Origin: Sphingorhabdus sp. YGSMI21
Lineage (GTDB): Bacteria > Pseudomonadota > Alphaproteobacteria > Sphingomonadales > Sphingomonadaceae
Reading direction: 5' to 3'
DNA: 64,000 nucleotides
Assembly: GCF_002776575.1 (NCBI RefSeq)
Contig: NZ_CP022548.1
Coordinates: 1,689,001 to 1,753,000, forward strand
Below are positions 27,652-35,699 of the stretch, one piece after another (the stretch's first letter is position 1; each line of letters starts with the position of its first letter). A program made the translations under genes and the position numbers. The notes under the pieces were generated by a model that worked only from the letters and a program-made list of their open reading frames with translations, was not told where the DNA came from and did not search any database.

Positions 27652-28137
27652 ATGGGGACAAGAAGGACAGCGACGGAGATTTTTTCCTGGACGACAATCG
27701 GCCTGTCGCTGGCGCTGATGGCGGGGATGGCTCTTGGCGACCTGACCCGGCAAGCGATGCACGCCCGCCTGTCCGTGCCGCCGCCGGTCGATCCGGTCGA
27801 ACGCTATGCGCTCGGGCAGAATGCCTACGAGATGCCTCATGTGCGGACCCGGACGTCCCCGGCGCAGCCTGCGCAATATAACGACGCCGGCCATGAAATC
27901 GGCCGCTATGAGAATGGCGCCCGCATTCTGGTACCGGAGGAACCGGCCCGCAAACGCGACCGGCTGCGGATGGAACGGCTGCAGGCCTGGAATGACGAGA
28001 ATTTTGGCGCTGATGGCGGTTATGAGAATGATTCAATCGGTTATGCCGGGACTCGCCGGGATGATGGAGCCCCGATCGATGTCGGCGCGGTCATGGATGC
28101 TCCCGAAATGGGGGCCGTGCGGGCAAGCGGGGTATAG
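27652..28137 (+). CDS. Hypothetical membrane-anchored protein
   Basis: 161 residues from the ATG at 27652. One membrane helix (TTIGLSLALMAGMALGDL) follows a short basic N-terminus, then a soluble part rich in Arg, Asp and Gly with MERLQAWNDENFGADGGYEND. No family is recognised. The frame is open further upstream, but that part overlaps the divergent 86-residue gene, so this start is preferred. The ribosome site is weak. It is probably a periplasmic-facing single-pass protein. Confidence 0.55.
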   Translation: MGTRRTATEIFSWTTIGLSLALMAGMALGDLTRQAMHARLSVPPPVDPVERYALGQNAYEMPHVRTRTSPAQPAQYNDAGHEIGRYENGARILVPEEPARKRDRLRMERLQAWNDENFGADGGYENDSIGYAGTRRDDGAPIDVGAVMDAPEMGAVRASGV

Positions 28138-28342
28138 GGAGTCAGCACCGGACGGAGAGCCTGCCGTCTTCGAGTGGCAATCGCCGCCAGAGTCGTCTTT
28201 CCGGCGAAGCCGATCTGGCGAGAATTTCGGCTTTGGTTATTCAGGCTTTGCTTCTATCGATAGGCGAAACCGATCTGTCGCCGGCCGTCTCTTGGCCGGA
28301 CGGCAAGATCGGGGTGATATCCATGGTGATGGAGCAATATCC

Positions 28343-28621
28343 GTGAAACCGGCCAAGATGCTGAGCCTTGTCACCACCCTTTCTATGGCCGCGCTGACTC
28401 TCGGCTTCGCGATGCTATGCTATGATAGAATGCAGATATCCTACGGGCCAACGGGCCAATATTTTGATGCCCGCAGCGGGGTCACCTTCAGCGATGACGC
28501 GGTGCTCGTATATGGCCTGCTCACGATAGTTGGTTGCATCGCGACGATTTGGTCGACCTGCTGGATGATCCGGGTCAGGCGTCGCGGAGTTTTGCGGAGG
28601 CGCAGAAACACTGACGATTGA
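28343..28621 (+). CDS. Small two-helix membrane protein
   Basis: 92 residues from a GTG at 28343, with GGAG 9-10 bases upstream; an ATG at 28358 is an alternative. Two hydrophobic segments (LSLVTTLSMAALTLGFAMLC and VYGLLTIVGCIATIWSTCW) flank a short loop DARSGVTFSDD, and a strongly basic tail (RVRRRGVLRRRRN) ends the protein. This looks like a small inner-membrane protein of unknown role. It runs convergently to dapB. Confidence 0.6.
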   Translation: MKPAKMLSLVTTLSMAALTLGFAMLCYDRMQISYGPTGQYFDARSGVTFSDDAVLVYGLLTIVGCIATIWSTCWMIRVRRRGVLRRRRNTDD

Positions 28622-28684
28622 TTAGTGGGGCGATAGCGCTGCGTCATCGCAAGACCGGGAGTGGGGCCGTCCTGCCAGCCAGAT

Positions 28685-29413
28685 CTAAAACCCCAGGACC
28701 CCGTCCATCCCGTACCGCCCGGCACTCTGCCCGACCAGCCAGCCAGCCGCCTTCACCGCACCCCGCGCAAAGATCATCCGGTTCTCCGCCCGGTGGGTCA
28801 GTTCGATCCGTTCCTCGTCGCTCGCCAGGATGACCGTGTGATCGCCGGCGACCGATCCGCCGCGCAGCGCCGCAAAGCCTATCGCGCCCTTTTTGCGCGC
28901 GCCGGTGATGCCGTCGCGGCCGCTTTCGCTGTTGGTGGCCAGGTCGATGCCGCGGCCGCGCGCGGCGGCTTCTCCCAGTAATTTCGCGGTGCCGCTGGGG
29001 GCGTCGACCTTGTGGCGGTGGTGCATTTCGACGATTTCGATATCCCAGTCATCGCCGAGCCTGCTCGCCGCCTGCTCGACCAGCGCCGCCAGCATATTGA
29101 CGCCGAGCGAAGTGTTGCCGGTCTGCAGCACGGGGATTTTGGTCGCCGCCTCGTCGATCGCGGCGTGATGCCCGGCCTCCAGGCCGGTGGTGCCGATGAC
29201 GATGGGTTTCTTCGCCGCGACACAGGCATCGAGCGTCGCCTGCAGCGCTTTCGGGGAGGAGAAGTCGACCAGCACATCGCTCGCCGCGACCAGCGCCGCG
29301 ATATCGTCGCCCTGGTCCGCGCCGCCGGCGTGGGTCTGCCCCGCTTCCTCTATGGCCGCGACCAGCGCCTGTCCCATGCGGCCCTTGCTGCCGATAATTC
29401 CGATGGCTGTCAT
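28685..29413 (-). CDS. dapB: 4-hydroxy-tetrahydrodipicolinate reductase
   Basis: 242 residues from the ATG at 29413. GIIGSKGRMGQAL is the NAD(P) loop, GTTGLEAG and NTSLGVNMLAALV are family blocks, and EMHHRHKVDAPSGTAKLLGEA holds the catalytic His/His-Lys region of DapB. The enzyme makes tetrahydrodipicolinate in lysine and peptidoglycan-precursor synthesis. It lies alone. A REP-like inverted repeat separates it from the divergent Sir2 gene. Confidence 0.95.
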   Translation of the reverse strand: MTAIGIIGSKGRMGQALVAAIEEAGQTHAGGADQGDDIAALVAASDVLVDFSSPKALQATLDACVAAKKPIVIGTTGLEAGHHAAIDEAATKIPVLQTGNTSLGVNMLAALVEQAASRLGDDWDIEIVEMHHRHKVDAPSGTAKLLGEAAARGRGIDLATNSESGRDGITGARKKGAIGFAALRGGSVAGDHTVILASDEERIELTHRAENRMIFARGAVKAAGWLVGQSAGRYGMDGVLGF

Positions 29414-29446
29414 TATGCTTGTTCCCGTTCGTCCTGAGCGCGATCT

Positions 29447-29534
29447 CGTCATCCTGAACTTGTTTCAGGATCCACTTATCCTCTAAGCAGTTTCTATGAG
29501 ACGAAATGGATGCTGAAACAAGTTCGGCATGACG
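29447..29534. repeat. REP-like long inverted repeat
   Basis: Arm CGTCATCCTGAACTTGTTTC..., 27 bases at 29447-29473, is nearly the reverse complement of the arm at 29508-29534, with two mismatches. The arms are separated by 34 bases. Similar 'CTGAACTTGTTTCAGGATCC' elements occur in many copies between genes of sphingomonads (from memory). It is probably a non-autonomous dispersed repeat and may form a hairpin in both divergent transcripts. Confidence 0.8.
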
Positions 29535-29546
29535 AAGAAAGGCAAT

Positions 29547-30263
29547 ATGCTAAACCCGATCAACAATATCGTCATCCTCACCGGCGCCGGCGTCAGTGCC
29601 GAGAGCGGGGTCGCCACCTTTCGCGGGCCGGACGGGCTGTGGGAGGGGCAGCGGGTCGAGGATGTCGCGACGCCCGAAGCCTTTGTCCGTGATCCCGACC
29701 TGGTGCAGAAATTCTACGACGAGCGCCGCGCCAAGCTGAAGGCCGTGCAGCCCAACGCCGCGCACATGGCGCTGGCGAAGCTCGACAAGACATGGGCAGG
29801 GGAACTGCTGCTGGTCACGCAAAATGTCGATGATCTGCACGATCGCGCCGGATCGAAGCGGCTGCTGCATATGCACGGCGAGCTGAACAGCGCCTGGTGT
29901 CTGGCGTGTGATGCGCGTTCGCCGTTCGACGGGGTGATGGCTTCTGGCCCGCCCTGTCCCGAATGCGGCCAGTCCGGCAGCCTGCGCCCGGACATCGTAT
30001 GGTTCGGTGAAATGCCCTATCAGATGGAGCGGATCGAAGCGGCGCTCGCCCAGTGCGACCTGTTCGTCTCGATCGGCACATCCGGCGCGGTCTATCCGGC
30101 GGCCGGCTTCGTCCAGACCGCCCGCTATCACGGCGCCCGCACGCTGGAGATGAATCTCGACCCGTCGGAGGGCAGCTTCCATTTCCACGAAAGCCGGATG
30201 GGCAAGGCGGGTGCGCTGGTGCCCGACTGGGTCGAGCAGGTCCTCTCGCACGGCCTCTGTTAG
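29547..30263 (+). CDS. cobB: NAD-dependent protein deacylase (Sir2 family)
   Basis: 238 residues from the ATG at 29547; an upstream ATG at 29529 lies inside the inverted repeat and is less likely. GAGVSAESGVATFRG binds NAD, TQNVDDLHDRAG and LLHMHGEL carry the catalytic Asn/Asp and His, and two Cys pairs (WCLACD and PPCPECG) bind zinc. Sirtuins remove acetyl or longer acyl groups from lysines, for example on acyl-CoA synthetases. All motifs are intact. Confidence 0.93.
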   Translation: MLNPINNIVILTGAGVSAESGVATFRGPDGLWEGQRVEDVATPEAFVRDPDLVQKFYDERRAKLKAVQPNAAHMALAKLDKTWAGELLLVTQNVDDLHDRAGSKRLLHMHGELNSAWCLACDARSPFDGVMASGPPCPECGQSGSLRPDIVWFGEMPYQMERIEAALAQCDLFVSIGTSGAVYPAAGFVQTARYHGARTLEMNLDPSEGSFHFHESRMGKAGALVPDWVEQVLSHGLC

Positions 30264-30286
30264 GGGCCGACGGCGCGGTGGGGACG

Positions 30287-30625
30287 ATGAAGGGCAGTTG
30301 TCATTGCGGCGCGGTGCAGATCAGTGTCGCGGCGTCGCCTGTCGAAGTGCTGCGCTGCAACTGCACCCTGTGTCGCAAGACCGGCTGGCGCGGTGGCTAC
30401 TGGCCGCCCGGGGACGTGACCATCGCCGCCCAGCCCGACGCGATCAGCCCCTATGTCCAGGGCGACCGGACTATCACAAGCTGGATCTGCCGCCGCTGCG
30501 GCTGCTTCACCCACTGGACCCCGCTGACGGCGTCGCCCGAACGGATGGGCGTGAACATGCGGATGTTCGAGGCAGAGGAGTGGCACCATCTGCCGGTGCG
30601 CGAAGTGGACGGGGCCAGGGGCTAG
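30287..30625 (+). CDS. GFA family (glutathione-dependent formaldehyde-activating fold) protein
   Basis: 112 residues. Zinc-binding cysteines occur as SCHCGAV, CNCTLCRKTG and CRRCGC, with CFTHWTPLTASP at the C-terminal side, the GFA/CENP-V pattern. Glutathione-adduct binding is known for some members; most are uncharacterised. The ATG at 30287 is 24 bases after the Sir2 stop, so the two may be co-transcribed. Confidence 0.88.
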   Translation: MKGSCHCGAVQISVAASPVEVLRCNCTLCRKTGWRGGYWPPGDVTIAAQPDAISPYVQGDRTITSWICRRCGCFTHWTPLTASPERMGVNMRMFEAEEWHHLPVREVDGARG

Positions 30626-30967
30626 GTTGTCGCAGCCAATAGCGTTCGACCATTGGCAAAATTGCCTCCAATTTGCAAAAGGACGGGTAGTTCAGAAACT
30701 GCATAAGGATCGATTCCCTCTGGGAAAACCGGTAGGTCTATCGGACAGACCGGTCGTTTCACGACCGGGCTATGGAGAATTCCGGTTTCTTCCATCCCCT
30801 TTTGATGGACAGGCTTCGAACCCTGTATGGACAAATTACACAGGTAGGCAAAAAGGACTTCCCTTCTCAACATGTTGATGTTTACTAAGTGCGGGCGCCG
30901 ATTTGCTCAGGTTCATGTTTCATGGCGGGCCTATCGGCATCGAACCTAGATACGGGGAAATATAATA
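30626..30967. promoter_or_regulatory. Leader region of the peptide-precursor locus
   Basis: 342 bases without a convincing gene. A perfect hairpin (CCGGTCGT-TTC-ACGACCGG, 30750-30768) lies in the middle without a T-run. GGGGA at 30954-30958 is the ribosome site of the first small peptide. Promoter elements could not be assigned by eye. An 83-codon TTG-initiated frame at 30627-30878 has no recognisable content. Confidence 0.4.
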
Positions 30968-31126
30968 ATGAACGATAATGAACGGAAGTCTGCAAGCGGA
31001 GCTGGCAAGAAAATATATGAAAAGCCGGAACTTGTTCTGTTGAGTAATGCTAAAAGTGCTGAGGGGAAATCTTCTTATGCCACAGTGGAAGATGCAGTAT
31101 TTACTTCTACAACTGGTCCGAGCTAA
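30968..31126 (+). CDS. Putative RiPP precursor peptide 1 (lasso-leader-like)
   Basis: 52 residues from the ATG at 30968, with GGGGA about 9 bases upstream. A polar N-terminus leads to GKKIYEKPELVLLS, which resembles the Y-x2-P-x-L leader motif bound by RRE domains in lasso-peptide biosynthesis. A Ser/Thr-rich C-terminal half follows, ending TSTTGPS. The second small gene, 293 bases downstream, encodes the same leader block and the same GPS end, which argues that both are real and under selection. No lasso cyclase, protease or RRE gene is in the window, so the maturation path is unknown. A large permease-FG-GAP fusion protein follows. Confidence 0.7.
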   Translation: MNDNERKSASGAGKKIYEKPELVLLSNAKSAEGKSSYATVEDAVFTSTTGPS

Positions 31127-31419
31127 CCCGCAAACATCGCCGCAACACTGCCCGCGAGATAGGATGATGGCCCGCTATATTCTGATGTGGTAGCTGGTGA
31201 CGCACGGTTAGCCGGTTCCGCGCCCAAGTGCGGGAGTTTCCTGGTTTCCTGCGCTTGCGACGAATTGTTTTCGGTCTTTTCTGTCTTCGCGTCGCCTAAA
31301 CTGACCAGTAAAGAAGGCTTTTCTTCTCATTCGGATAATGCTTAAGATTGACAGGAGCGGGTTCGCTCCTAACCAACTATTCAAGCCAAGAAACCCGGCA
31401 TTAGGGAGGGTAGAAGGGA
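31127..31419. promoter_or_regulatory. Spacer between the two precursor genes, with a hairpin/dyad
   Basis: 293 bases, no gene seen. TTGACA at 31348-31353 could be a -35 element. Immediately after it the dyad AGGAGCG-GGTT-CGCTCCT (31353-31370) forms a 7-bp stem with a 4-base loop. No good -10 follows at 17 bases. The dyad could be an operator within a promoter spacer or a stem controlling read-through into peptide 2. Confidence 0.4.
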
Positions 31420-31590
31420 ATGATCATGAATTACAAAAGCCAAATAGCGTCAAGCCAGACCGTCTCTAGCGGCAAGAGAGTATATCAAAAGCCGGAGCTC
31501 GTTTTGTTGAGTGACACGGCGAGCACCGAAAGCAAAACTTATTCTACGACTGAATTTGCTTCCGGCCCCTTTACTGTTGGTCCAAGTTAA
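31420..31590 (+). CDS. Putative RiPP precursor peptide 2 (paralogue of peptide 1)
   Basis: 56 residues from the ATG at 31420; a second in-frame ATG at 31426 is possible, and GGGAGGG/AAGGGA lie just upstream. After a variable N-terminus comes GKRVYQKPELVLLSDTAS, then a Ser/Thr-rich part and the C-terminus FTVGPS. KPELVLLS and GPS are identical in both peptides while the middle differs, the pattern of a conserved leader with a variable core. The gene ends 70 bases before the permease-FG-GAP fusion gene, so it is probably co-transcribed with it. Confidence 0.72.
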   Translation: MIMNYKSQIASSQTVSSGKRVYQKPELVLLSDTASTESKTYSTTEFASGPFTVGPS

Positions 31591-31660
31591 ATAGCCGGCA
31601 TCACTACGTGCTACGCGGCTCCCGTATGGCCAGTATATTTGGGTTAATTCCGCCATTCAT

Positions 31661-34600
31661 ATGAAGATCAGTTCTCCTGAAACCACGGGACGCGATTCGC
31701 GGCTGGCCATTGCCCTGTTGGCGATGGCGGGCCTCGCGATCACTTTCTGGACCGGTTCCCGCTATCCGGCGCTGAACAGCAAGGCCGCCATGGGTGGTGA
31801 TACGCCGCTGTCGGGTCTGGCCTTCGATATCGTCTATGATATTTTCCCCGACAGCGCTCTGTGGTGGACGCTGGTCGCCAATACTGCCAACTGGATCGTC
31901 ACCAATATCAAAGGTATGACCTTTGGCATATTGTTCGGCGCTGCCTTGTTGACCTTGCTCTCGCTGTTGCGGCGTCGGCAACTCAAGGGCAGCTTCGGCA
32001 ATGCCGCGCTTGGCGCCGCAATCGGTGCGCCGCTAGGCGTATGCGTCAATTGTGCTATGCCGATCGCGGTCGGCCTGCACATGGGACGGATGCGGCTCGA
32101 AACCACGCTGGCCGCGATGATGGCTTCGCCGACGTTGAACGTGATCGTGGTGTCGATGACTTTCGCGCTGTTACCGCTGCATATGGCGGTGATCAAACTG
32201 GTGCTGGCATTGCTGCTGGTGTTGGTGGCTGTACCGCTTTTGTGCCGTTTCCTCTTGCGCGGCGAAACCGAACGAACCCGGTCGGACTTTGGTGCGATAG
32301 CGCCTGTGGCCGAGCCCACTGGTGTGACCGGCTGGCTGGCCCGGCGTCTCACGCCGAAAGATGCCGGCCCGCAGCCAGCCGGTCTGCTCGGCGCCTTGGT
32401 CTGGTATCTGCGCAATTTCTTGGGCAATTTGTTCACCATCTCGATATTGACCGTGCCGATGATGTTTGCCGCAGCGCTGCTCGGCGCGCTGATTGCATCA
32501 TTTTTCGACACCAATGCGATTGCCGGCATCTTGCCAAGAGGCGGGATGCTGATGGTGCCGCTGGCAATGATCGCCGTCGCCCTGGTCGCCGCATTTGTGC
32601 CCGCGCCTATTGCTCTCGACGTGATCCTGACCATCGTGCTGCTCAACATCGGCCTGACCAGCAGCTATGCAACGGTGGCGCTGATCGCGCTGGGCAGCAC
32701 GAGCATCTATGCCGTCATTGTGCTGTGGCGCGTGATATCGCGGCGCACCGCGCTGGTGATGTTCGGTGCTGTGATCGCGATGGCTGTCACAGGCGGAATA
32801 TTAGCCCATTTTGCAGGCCCTGTCGAAGCGCGTTACGAGCGCGAGCAGGTGCTGGCCGGAGTAGCGGATCTCGGTCCGATCGCCCTGCCGCAGGCGCCTC
32901 CGGCACCGGCTGCGCTGCCGATGGGGGAATTGTCTCGCCGCTCGGCAGCGATGCGGTTGGCACGCGAGCCCCTGCCCGGGCAAATTACCAGCAGCAACGG
33001 CAGCACCATAACGACGAGTCGCCTGCTCTATCCCGCCGCGCCGCAATCGCCTGTGGGCCGGGACTCCGGGGCGACGATCTTCACCCGCTTGTCGGGCCGC
33101 GCCCTGGGCCTGGCTGAGGAAGGCACGACTACGCCGCTTTTTGAAATAGACACTTATATGTTCGGCGGCGCGATCGCGGCCGGTGATGTCGACGGAGATG
33201 GCTGGGACGACGTGCTGGTCCGTCGCCCGACCGGCGGTACCGGGCTGTCACTATATCGGAATCTCGGCGGTCGTTTCGCACGACAGGATGTATATCTCGG
33301 CAAATATGCGGCCAGCGAGTTTCTCGATGTGGCTTTTGCCGACTGGAACGGCGATGGCATGCTTGACCTGATCGGCTCTACCCGGATGGGCGAGGTTCTG
33401 ATCATTCCCAATGATGACGGTCAATTTGCTCTCTCCAATGCCGGTGCTTTCGTCTTGCACCTGCCGGAGAGAGTTCGCGCGCTCACCCTTGCCTTCGCCG
33501 ATTTCGACCGGGATTCCCGGCTGGATATGGCCATCGGTGGCTGGGCGAGTGGAACCGGTCGGGAAAGCATCAGAAGTGGACAGGCCATCGATGCAAAGGT
33601 GTTCATGGTCTGGAATGATGGTCCGGGCACGCCCGAACTGACGCCATTACCAGTGACGCCGGGGCAGACATTGACACTGCTTGCCCATGATTTTGACGGC
33701 AACGGCTATCCCGATCTGCTCAAGGGCGACGATGTTGCCGGGACGGACGAACTGCTATTTTTCGGGCCCGGTCGGCAGACCTTGCCAAATGGCGCTGCCA
33801 CCCAGCCCTTTCCCTATCTGCTCAGAACATCGATGAGCTATGATCTGGGTGACTGGAACAATGATCTGGTGGCGGATGTCTACGGCGTGCAGATATCAGA
33901 TCGCAACCTGCGGGACCGTGACGATGCCCGGATGGGTGCGCGGCATTTTGAAATATGTTCACAGGCGGCAGCGGACCTCGGCTGGAACAGCGATGATATC
34001 CGTCAATGCTCCAACGAAATGCGCTCGATCGACCAGATTCGGGAAAATGGCCAGGGCGCAAAATTCAAATGCCGGCAATTGATGAGTGATCGGGACAGCA
34101 GTGTTTGCGCGGCTATGGCCTATCTCAACCAGCTCGAAATCGACCTCCAGAAAAATCAAGGGACATCCGCAAAGCAAGCGGTTCGTTTGTGCCACACGAA
34201 ACTGGCAGAGACGCCCGCGCTGCAATATATGTGTGCCGGACTGAATCTGAATCGCTCGTCGCAATTGAAGGGCGAGCTGCTGGCGGCGCGTCATGTACCC
34301 ATGGTGATGAACGGCAATATGCTGTTCACAGGGTCAGCCGACGGCCGGTTTCGCGATCAAGCCGAGGCGCAAAAGGTACGTATGCCGGGCTGGGGATGGA
34401 ACAGCCGCTTCGCGGATCTCGATCAGGATGGCTTGCAGGACTTGCTTGTCATGACGGGTGTCTGGCTGTCCCCCGGCAGATCTACACCCAATATTTTCTA
34501 TCGCAACGATCAGGGCCGCTTCAAAAATGCTACTGACAGCTCCGGTCTCGGGGATATCGCGCCGTCCTACAGCTACGCGCTGACCGACTTTGACCGCGAC

Positions 34601-34969
34601 GGCGATATCGATGTGCTGCGCCCGCCGGAAAGCCTGTCGATGGTGGTGCACCGCAACGACCGGCCCGCCGGCCAGGCTCTGTGGATCAGGTTGCGCGATA
34701 CGATCGGCAACAGCATGGGCGTCGGCGCGATGGTCACCATCTGCACCGGCGGCACCACCGATATCCGGCCCGGTCCCTGTCAGCGTCGCTGGGTGCGGGC
34801 GAGCGGCGGCTATATGTCCTTCGACCCGATCGCCGCCCATTTCGGCCTTGGTTCCGGCAAGACAGTCTCGCTGGTTGAAGTAAAATGGCCGGATGGTGAG
34901 GTAACGCGCATAACCCCCGCCAAGCTGAGGAGCGGCGAGCTGTTGATCGAACGGTCAGCCGCGCGATAA
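31661..34969 (+). CDS. Permease (ArsP/DUF318-like) fused to FG-GAP/VCBS repeats and ASPIC/UnbV domain
   Basis: 1102 residues. Positions about 10-395 hold eight or more membrane helices with GAPLGVCVNCAMPIAVG, like the DUF318/ArsP permease family with its conserved cysteines. From about 480 to 1000 come FG-GAP/VCBS-type repeats with Asp-rich calcium-like loops: DVDGDGWDDV, DWNGDGMLDL, DFDGNGYPDL, DLDQDGLQDL and DFDRDGDIDV. A Cys-rich insert lies between (ICSQAAADLG ... LQYMCAGLN). The last 100 residues (GNSMGVGAMVTI ... VEVKWPDGEV) match ASPIC/UnbV of CRTAC1-like proteins. The repeat part should lie outside the membrane. The fusion is unusual, and its place just after two peptide genes suggests export, display or binding of their product. 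No clear ribosome site is seen. Confidence 0.8.
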   Translation: MKISSPETTGRDSRLAIALLAMAGLAITFWTGSRYPALNSKAAMGGDTPLSGLAFDIVYDIFPDSALWWTLVANTANWIVTNIKGMTFGILFGAALLTLLSLLRRRQLKGSFGNAALGAAIGAPLGVCVNCAMPIAVGLHMGRMRLETTLAAMMASPTLNVIVVSMTFALLPLHMAVIKLVLALLLVLVAVPLLCRFLLRGETERTRSDFGAIAPVAEPTGVTGWLARRLTPKDAGPQPAGLLGALVWYLRNFLGNLFTISILTVPMMFAAALLGALIASFFDTNAIAGILPRGGMLMVPLAMIAVALVAAFVPAPIALDVILTIVLLNIGLTSSYATVALIALGSTSIYAVIVLWRVISRRTALVMFGAVIAMAVTGGILAHFAGPVEARYEREQVLAGVADLGPIALPQAPPAPAALPMGELSRRSAAMRLAREPLPGQITSSNGSTITTSRLLYPAAPQSPVGRDSGATIFTRLSGRALGLAEEGTTTPLFEIDTYMFGGAIAAGDVDGDGWDDVLVRRPTGGTGLSLYRNLGGRFARQDVYLGKYAASEFLDVAFADWNGDGMLDLIGSTRMGEVLIIPNDDGQFALSNAGAFVLHLPERVRALTLAFADFDRDSRLDMAIGGWASGTGRESIRSGQAIDAKVFMVWNDGPGTPELTPLPVTPGQTLTLLAHDFDGNGYPDLLKGDDVAGTDELLFFGPGRQTLPNGAATQPFPYLLRTSMSYDLGDWNNDLVADVYGVQISDRNLRDRDDARMGARHFEICSQAAADLGWNSDDIRQCSNEMRSIDQIRENGQGAKFKCRQLMSDRDSSVCAAMAYLNQLEIDLQKNQGTSAKQAVRLCHTKLAETPALQYMCAGLNLNRSSQLKGELLAARHVPMVMNGNMLFTGSADGRFRDQAEAQKVRMPGWGWNSRFADLDQDGLQDLLVMTGVWLSPGRSTPNIFYRNDQGRFKNATDSSGLGDIAPSYSYALTDFDRDGDIDVLRPPESLSMVVHRNDRPAGQALWIRLRDTIGNSMGVGAMVTICTGGTTDIRPGPCQRRWVRASGGYMSFDPIAAHFGLGSGKTVSLVEVKWPDGEVTRITPAKLRSGELLIERSAAR

Positions 34970-35076
34970 GCATCGGCCTAGCAGGCAAGCCGTGCTCCGC
35001 ACTCGATGCGGAACCCTGCCACCGATCAGCATGTCCCGCTGTACCAACGCCGCATCAAGCGCGACGCGCCTATATT

Positions 35077-35481
35077 CTATACGTGCATCGTCACGAACAG
35101 GAAGAGGATCCACAAGGCCAGTGCCACCGTCGTCAGCCAGGTGGCCAGCACGCCCAGTTGCCGAAAGCGCGGCGAGCCGCCCTTGTGATGCTGGGCCATG
35201 CCGACGATATGGGCGACACGGCCGATCAGGAAGACCGCCGCAATGGCGGTGAGGCCTGTATGATTGGCGTTGGCGAGCTCCAGGATGCCGAGCATGATCA
35301 GGAAGACCGGCGCATGTTCCGACAGATTGGCATGGGTGCGCCGGGCGGCCAGCAGATCGGGATTGTCGCCGTCGCCAAAGCCGATCTGGGTCGCGAGGCG
35401 GACCTTGACCGTGGCATAGGCGCAGTAGATCAGCAGCAAGGCGCAAATCGCGGCGGCGAGGCCGGTTACCGGTAATGTCAT
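35077..35481 (-). CDS. MAPEG family membrane protein
   Basis: 134 residues with four hydrophobic segments. FGDGDNPDLLAARRTHANLSEHAPVFLIMLG is the family block shared with microsomal glutathione S-transferase-like proteins, split here by the first loop. Bacterial members are poorly characterised; glutathione-dependent detoxification is usually assumed. It lies alone and convergent to the fusion gene, 107 bases away. That gap shows no feature I can support. Confidence 0.85.
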   Translation of the reverse strand: MTLPVTGLAAAICALLLIYCAYATVKVRLATQIGFGDGDNPDLLAARRTHANLSEHAPVFLIMLGILELANANHTGLTAIAAVFLIGRVAHIVGMAQHHKGGSPRFRQLGVLATWLTTVALALWILFLFVTMHV

Positions 35482-35699
35482 GATATTCCTCCCTGTGTTT
35501 TTTGCATCTTAGGCGGTTTTGGGCAAAGCGCAAATTGCGGGAGCGGGGAAACTTATACTGCCGACATCGTGTCGCGCACCATATTCCGGAACCGAACCAG
35601 GTCAGTCAGGTTTTCAGGCAGTTTGTACCGGATTCTGGCAAAACCGTTTCTAACCCCTGGTTCTTTCCGATGAGCATGGAGAATGGGCGGTCAATGCCG

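Noticed and set aside
30627..30878. 83-codon frame (TTG start) after the GFA gene as a third peptide-system gene
   Set aside because: Lacks the shared leader block and any ribosome site, and an antisense frame is equally long.
30968..31590. Canonical lasso-peptide cluster
   Set aside because: The leader motif is similar, but no B1/B2 protease-RRE, C cyclase or isopeptidase gene lies in the window, so the class cannot be claimed.
35465..35483. Sixth operator-like site (CCGGTTACCGGTAATGTCA)
   Set aside because: It contains CCGGTTACC but not the TGACA half at the right spacing, lies at the start of the MAPEG gene, and has no link to pectin use.
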